Source: Corynebacterium sp. J010B-136
Lineage (GTDB): Bacteria; Actinomycetota; Actinomycetes; Mycobacteriales; Mycobacteriaceae
Direction: 5' to 3'
Assembly (NCBI RefSeq): GCF_002967075.1
Contig: NZ_PUGE01000002.1
Span: 186,001 to 250,000, forward strand
Length of the DNA: 64,000 nt
Positions 60,776 to 64,000 of this stretch are shown here, piece by piece. Position 1 is the stretch's first letter, and every line of letters begins with the position of its first letter. The translations under genes and the position numbers were made by a program. The notes below the pieces were generated by a model. The model worked only from the letters and a program-made list of their open reading frames with translations, searched no databases and was not told where the DNA came from.

Positions 60776-61912
60776 TTAGTGCGAGGTAACACCTAGACCC
60801 AAAGGTTTTCCAGCGAGCGAGATGCGACGCTTGGCAACCTTGGAAGCTACATCGGTGATAGCTTTCGATGCGGCGGATTCTGGATGGGCGATGACAGTCG
60901 GGGTGCCCGCGTCGCCATCGACACGCAATCCTGGCTCCAATGGAACCTGGCCGAGCTGCTCAACCTCGTAGCCCAACAACGTCGTGAGACGATCGGCGAC
61001 GACTTGACCGCCACCGGAGCCGAAGACATCGACGGTGGTTCCATCAGGCATAACCATGGCCGACATATTTTCAATTACGCCAGCTACGCGTTGGTGCGTT
61101 TGCTGGGCGATGGAGCCTGCACGCTCTGCTACCTCGGCAGCTGCACCCTGCGGGGTAGTAACAACTAGTAGCTCCGCATTCGGAATAAGCTGGGCGACGG
61201 ACAGTGCAACGTCACCAGTTCCTGGCGGTAGATCCAGCAAGAGGAAGTCTAAATCGCCCCAGAAAACATCAGTGAGGAATTGCTGCAATGCACGGTGCAG
61301 CATTGGCCCACGCCATACGATAGGCGCATTGCCCTGCACGAATTGTCCAATCGAGATATGCTTGATGCCGTGCGCGATAGGGGGCAACAGCATTTCATCG
61401 TCAAGCACTGTGGGACCTGCCGTGCTGCCGAGTTGGCCTGGTACGGAGTGGCCGTAGATATCGGCGTCGACAACGCCGACCTTGTAGCCCTGCGCGTGCA
61501 ATGCCGCAGCGAGGTTCACGGTCATCGATGACTTGCCCACACCGCCTTTACCGGAAGCTACAGCAAAGACACGCGTGGTGGAATCCGGCTTGGAAAATGG
61601 AATCTCCGGATCTTGCGCGCTGCCACGGAGCTGCTTCTTCAGCTCTAAACGCTGCTCATCGGTCATCGCGCCGAGGGTAACGTTGACCTGGCCGACATTC
61701 TCAATGTCTTCAATGGCGGCACGGACATTCGTTTCGATCGTGTTTTTCATCGGACAGCCAGCGATGGTCAACAAAATCTCAACGGAAACATCCTGGCCAT
61801 TCACCTCGACGGTGTTGACCATGTTGAGTTCTGTAATCGGCTTGCCGATCTCAGGATCCTCTACGCGGGAAAGCGCGCTGCGGACAGCGGATTCGGTTAA
61901 TGCGGTAGTCAT
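60776..61912 (-). CDS. mrp: Mrp/NBP35-type Fe-S carrier ATPase
   Basis: 378 residues from ATG 61912. N-terminal MIP18/DUF59 domain (ALSRVEDPEIGKPITELNMV; LLTIAGCPMKN) of ~95 residues, then a deviant Walker A P-loop SGKGGVGKSSMTVNLAAALH, VVDADIYGHSVPGQLG, and LDLPPGTGDVALSVAQL. The C-x-x-C of the ApbC tail is missing; the single Cys in the DUF59 domain remains. Role: Fe-S cluster delivery. Convergent with tatB. Confidence 0.9.
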   Translation of the reverse strand: MTTALTESAVRSALSRVEDPEIGKPITELNMVNTVEVNGQDVSVEILLTIAGCPMKNTIETNVRAAIEDIENVGQVNVTLGAMTDEQRLELKKQLRGSAQDPEIPFSKPDSTTRVFAVASGKGGVGKSSMTVNLAAALHAQGYKVGVVDADIYGHSVPGQLGSTAGPTVLDDEMLLPPIAHGIKHISIGQFVQGNAPIVWRGPMLHRALQQFLTDVFWGDLDFLLLDLPPGTGDVALSVAQLIPNAELLVVTTPQGAAAEVAERAGSIAQQTHQRVAGVIENMSAMVMPDGTTVDVFGSGGGQVVADRLTTLLGYEVEQLGQVPLEPGLRVDGDAGTPTVIAHPESAASKAITDVASKVAKRRISLAGKPLGLGVTSH

Positions 61913-61977
61913 AGCACAACCCAGTCTAGTCCCGTCGCGCACAATTTCGAAAGGCCGTGGCTGCTAGGCTGCTAGGG

Positions 61978-62661
61978 GTGAAGAAGTTTGGTGCAATGAG
62001 TCTGATTTTATCTACCGCGATGCTTTCTGCCTGCAGTTTTGCGGAGGTTTCTCCGGAGGCTGAAGGGCTGCAATCGGAACCGGTGCGAATTGAAGTCGGC
62101 TCCGATAACCCGGAAGAAGTAGTTTTGGGCGAAATTTATCGGGGTTCTTTAGAAATTCAAGACCGTGACGCTGAAATTGTGCCTTCGGACGAGGGCAATT
62201 TCCGGATTGGCTGCACTGGCAAAATTTTGTGGGAAAACGACCCTCAGCGTGCCCAAGAACTTGAAAAGGCATTCGCGGCCGAGGAAGATTTTGATGGCCG
62301 TGACTACAACGCCATCACCCATGAAGAGATGATGGGCTCGATGCCGACCGATTGGACCACCAATGACCCCTCGGGCGCGACGTGGTGCGATGACTTCGAC
62401 GAGGTCGACATTCCTATGAATATTGTCCCCATTTACCAGAAGAATCTGTTGGGCCGCAGCGACCGTTATGAGGTCAATAGCGTGACCAAGTACATCACAA
62501 ACACCGATTTGCAAGAGCTTGTCGATGCCTCCCGCACCACCCCTGTCCGCGACGTAGTCGAGCAGTGGATCCTGACCTCAGTTGCCGGCGGCGGCAACCT
62601 TGATACCGGCGATGCCGTCTCCGACGATTCGGATTCTGGCTCCGATAAGGAATCCAATTAA
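61978..62661 (+). CDS. Lipoprotein of unknown function
   Basis: 227 residues from GTG 61978. Signal peptide MKKFGAMSLILSTAML and lipobox LSAC (Cys19), mature part acidic, W/D-rich, with two other cysteines (IGCTGK and TWCDDF), probably a disulfide. The tail is S/D/G-rich. Contains an 11-mer copy (62517-62527), read ELVDASR. Family not recognised. Divergent from mrp. Confidence 0.78.
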   Translation: MKKFGAMSLILSTAMLSACSFAEVSPEAEGLQSEPVRIEVGSDNPEEVVLGEIYRGSLEIQDRDAEIVPSDEGNFRIGCTGKILWENDPQRAQELEKAFAAEEDFDGRDYNAITHEEMMGSMPTDWTTNDPSGATWCDDFDEVDIPMNIVPIYQKNLLGRSDRYEVNSVTKYITNTDLQELVDASRTTPVRDVVEQWILTSVAGGGNLDTGDAVSDDSDSGSDKESN

Positions 62662-62673
62662 TTAGCTTGGCCG

Positions 62674-62724
62674 GGGATCATCTCGGGATGATCCCGTCCG
62701 CGATGAACACTTCAGTGTTCTTAT
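62674..62724 (+). terminator. Two consecutive hairpins after the lipoprotein gene
   Basis: GGGATCATC-TCGG-GATGATCCC (62674-62695) and GAACAC-TTCA-GTGTTC (62705-62720), both perfect, the second followed by TTATCC. One or both probably end the lipoprotein transcript. Confidence 0.7.
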
Positions 62725-62786
62725 CCATGGACAACCCCGACCCAATGGTGCATGCTGAAAGCACAACTTGGGTTTGGGGGAACTAA

Positions 62787-63524
62787 ATGAACTTTCACGG
62801 CACTACACCCGTGTCTTTTGATCTGTCCGCGTTTAAGCAAAAAACTCTACGCAAGCTTTATCTCGCACTCGCATTAATTAGCGCTGCAATTATCCAAACT
62901 GCCTGCTCCGCGACAATCTCGGCCAGCGAATCAGCCAGTGCATCATCACCCGACGCAGCGAACGATGCAGCGCCTGTCGATGCCGCTACCGAGGCACCGC
63001 CGCTAGCAACAACTGCGCCCACTGACCATGCCACCGACGGCACCACAGATGAATTCGGCTCGGTAATCCCACCACTGGGTACCTTCGACCGCCGCGATCC
63101 AGATTTCATCAGATATCAGCCGTGCCTAGAGATGCCTGACGAATTTCTCGCAGAAGCTGACCTCCACGGTAAGGAGATGTTGGAGGGCGTAGGAGAAGTC
63201 GACGGTATCTGTAGTTTTGAATCGACGGATAACTTGGGAACTAGCTTCTTTAATCTTCACGGGAGTTCGCATAGCTTCGATACCTATTTAACGATATCCG
63301 GTGAGTTTGACTGGGATCAAACCAGTGATGGATTCCCTATCCTCATGCATAGATCGAATTCTAGTCCTGATCGTGACTGCCTGGCAGGAATCGAGACAGA
63401 AAGTGGAACCTTAGCTATCTCATTTCAGTCATTTAATTTTGGGCAAGGTGTTGGTGATCCTTGCGATATTGCCCTGAACAAACTCAAGACTGTTTTGGAA
63501 CTGGACGGAAAACATGAAAATTGA
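62787..63524 (+). CDS. Lipoprotein with a DUF3558-like domain
   Basis: 245 residues from ATG 62787 (GGGGG upstream). Unusually long N-terminal tail before the signal helix (KLYLALALISAAIIQTAC, lipobox around Cys40), S/A/D-rich linker, then a domain starting FDRRDPDFIRYQPCLEMPDE with conserved Cys pairs (PCLEMP, GICSF, RDCLAG, DPCDIA), typical of DUF3558. Its 3' end overlaps the next gene by 11 bp. DUF3558 lipoproteins often sit beside secreted effector-like genes; functions unknown. Confidence 0.75.
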   Translation: MNFHGTTPVSFDLSAFKQKTLRKLYLALALISAAIIQTACSATISASESASASSPDAANDAAPVDAATEAPPLATTAPTDHATDGTTDEFGSVIPPLGTFDRRDPDFIRYQPCLEMPDEFLAEADLHGKEMLEGVGEVDGICSFESTDNLGTSFFNLHGSSHSFDTYLTISGEFDWDQTSDGFPILMHRSNSSPDRDCLAGIETESGTLAISFQSFNFGQGVGDPCDIALNKLKTVLELDGKHEN

Positions 63525-64000
63525 AATTGACTCACTGCTAGAAGTCTCCCGAATCCTCACTACAGCGGAAAGAGAGATCGATGTTATTAGAAGTCAAGTT
63601 AAAAGCAATCTTGGCCATCACTTTTCAGCAATTGTAGGCCTTAATGAAACAGGAGTGATTCACGGGCGTGCAATAAAACAGGATCCCGCTTCTGCGCAAG
63701 AAATGCTGCTGGACTACTCCAAACAGGTTGGCTGGGCAGGTGAACTACTATCCGCTGAAATAAATGCATTGAGTTCACAAGAAAACTCCAACACTCATGG
63801 GTTGGAACTTGCTGATGTAGGTGGCGAAATCGGGGAGGGCAGCGTTAACCTCCCACCACAGCCGAGCAACCGAAATGTGCCGCTGTCCTTCGCACCGCCA
63901 GTGGTAATGCCGGGGACATCCTTGCTTCAATTAGCGAACAATTTCAATGCCACGAAGTTTAATGAGCTGGGACAAGCTGCTTCTGACTGGAGCACGATGG
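63514..64000 (+). CDS. Unrecognised protein, C-terminus beyond the window
   Basis: Open from ATG 63514 to the window end, 162 codons. The N-terminal ~95 residues look helical (MKIEIDSLLEVSRILTTAER; HFSAIVGLNETGVIHGRA; YSKQVGWAGELLSAEINALS), followed by a P/N-rich linker with PPQPSNRNVPLS. A helical N-terminus with a Trp-Ala-Gly (GWAGE) and a disordered linker, directly coupled to a DUF3558-like lipoprotein, resembles the layout of WXG100/LXG-type secreted effectors of actinobacteria. No W-x-G is present, so this is a weak inference. Confidence 0.7.
   Translation, partial: MKIEIDSLLEVSRILTTAEREIDVIRSQVKSNLGHHFSAIVGLNETGVIHGRAIKQDPASAQEMLLDYSKQVGWAGELLSAEINALSSQENSNTHGLELADVGGEIGEGSVNLPPQPSNRNVPLSFAPPVVMPGTSLLQLANNFNATKFNELGQAASDWSTM

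Larger units (their letters stand above)
360..62527. repeat. Dispersed 11-mer GCTTGTCGATG, 18 exact copies across the window
   Basis: Plus orientation (GCTTGTCGATG) starts at 6309, 19415, 36594, 38312, 38498, 43977, 44849, 57392, 62517. Opposite orientation (CATCGACAAGC) starts at 360, 11100, 16571, 24143, 26493, 33384, 35716, 36212, 44701. Six or seven lie outside genes. The next base is usually C (GCTTGTCGATGC), often followed by CTCC. In genes it is read in more than one frame (LVDA, STS, GLSML), so the constraint is on DNA, not protein. Confidence 0.85.

Overview
The window is chromosomal DNA from an actinobacterium, almost certainly a Corynebacterium. The evidence is the gene content: mycothiol deacetylase MshB, actinobacterial DapC/DapD/DapE, glucosyl-3-phosphoglycerate synthase, GlgA/GlgC, and the block SigE - anti-sigma factor - TatB - Mrp. 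The order from typA (36.3 kb) to mrp (61.9 kb) resembles what I recall of the Corynebacterium glutamicum core chromosome. Base composition looks mid-50s % GC. No rRNA operon, prophage, insertion sequence or CRISPR array is visible.

Layout. 0-18 kb: truncated SulP anion transporter, MerR regulator, VOC protein, a VWA/MoxR-type ATPase pair, histidine phosphatase plus SCO1664-type gene, a PEP-mutase-family enzyme, a decayed alanine:sodium symporter pseudogene, OsmC, YjdM, a MarR regulator divergent from an MFS exporter, an MFS-CBS fusion, a BASS/arsenite-type permease, a Mug-type glycosylase and a PRC-barrel/DUF2382 protein. 18.5-21 kb: dicarboxylate symporter and a frameshifted PIG-L deacetylase. 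20.9-31.3 kb: a selenium module. It holds a formate dehydrogenase with an in-frame TGA (selenocysteine 189) and a SECIS-like hairpin, its Fe-S and NrfD-type membrane subunits, selD, tRNA-Sec, selA and selB. 31-36 kb: hypothetical, ZIP transporter, DUF808, DUF402 and a secreted protein. 36-43.5 kb: typA, peptide-binding lipoprotein, mshB, membrane protein, ferredoxin, dapC, GtrA. 43.5-53 kb: DUF559-like protein, dapD, amino-acid permease, then dapE - LOG-like - folP - gpgS - DivIVA-like - DUF3117 - methyltransferase. 53-64 kb: degenerate GH32 protein, glgA/glgC, a gene-free 1.2 kb stretch with a probable structured RNA, O-methyltransferase, sigE-cseE-tatB, mrp and two lipoproteins. The last one overlaps an unrecognised gene that runs off the window.

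Two dispersed DNA signals stand out beyond the genes. First, 16 copies of a ~70-bp palindromic element sit in six intergenic clusters (18.2, 26.6, 35.7, 44.7, 52.9 and 57.4 kb). The arms are conserved (CTTCGCGCTCAC / GTGAGCGCGAAGGGGACA) and the interior is hypervariable. In every copy CAC to GAG spans exactly 42 nt, and a central T-N4-A is kept. Second, the 11-mer GCTTGTCGATG occurs 18 times, nine in each orientation. It is found in coding sequence in several reading frames, in intergenic DNA, and next to or inside the palindromes. I recognise neither as a described element. A third candidate is a ~365-nt RNA with several strong hairpins and an intrinsic terminator between glgC and the O-methyltransferase gene.
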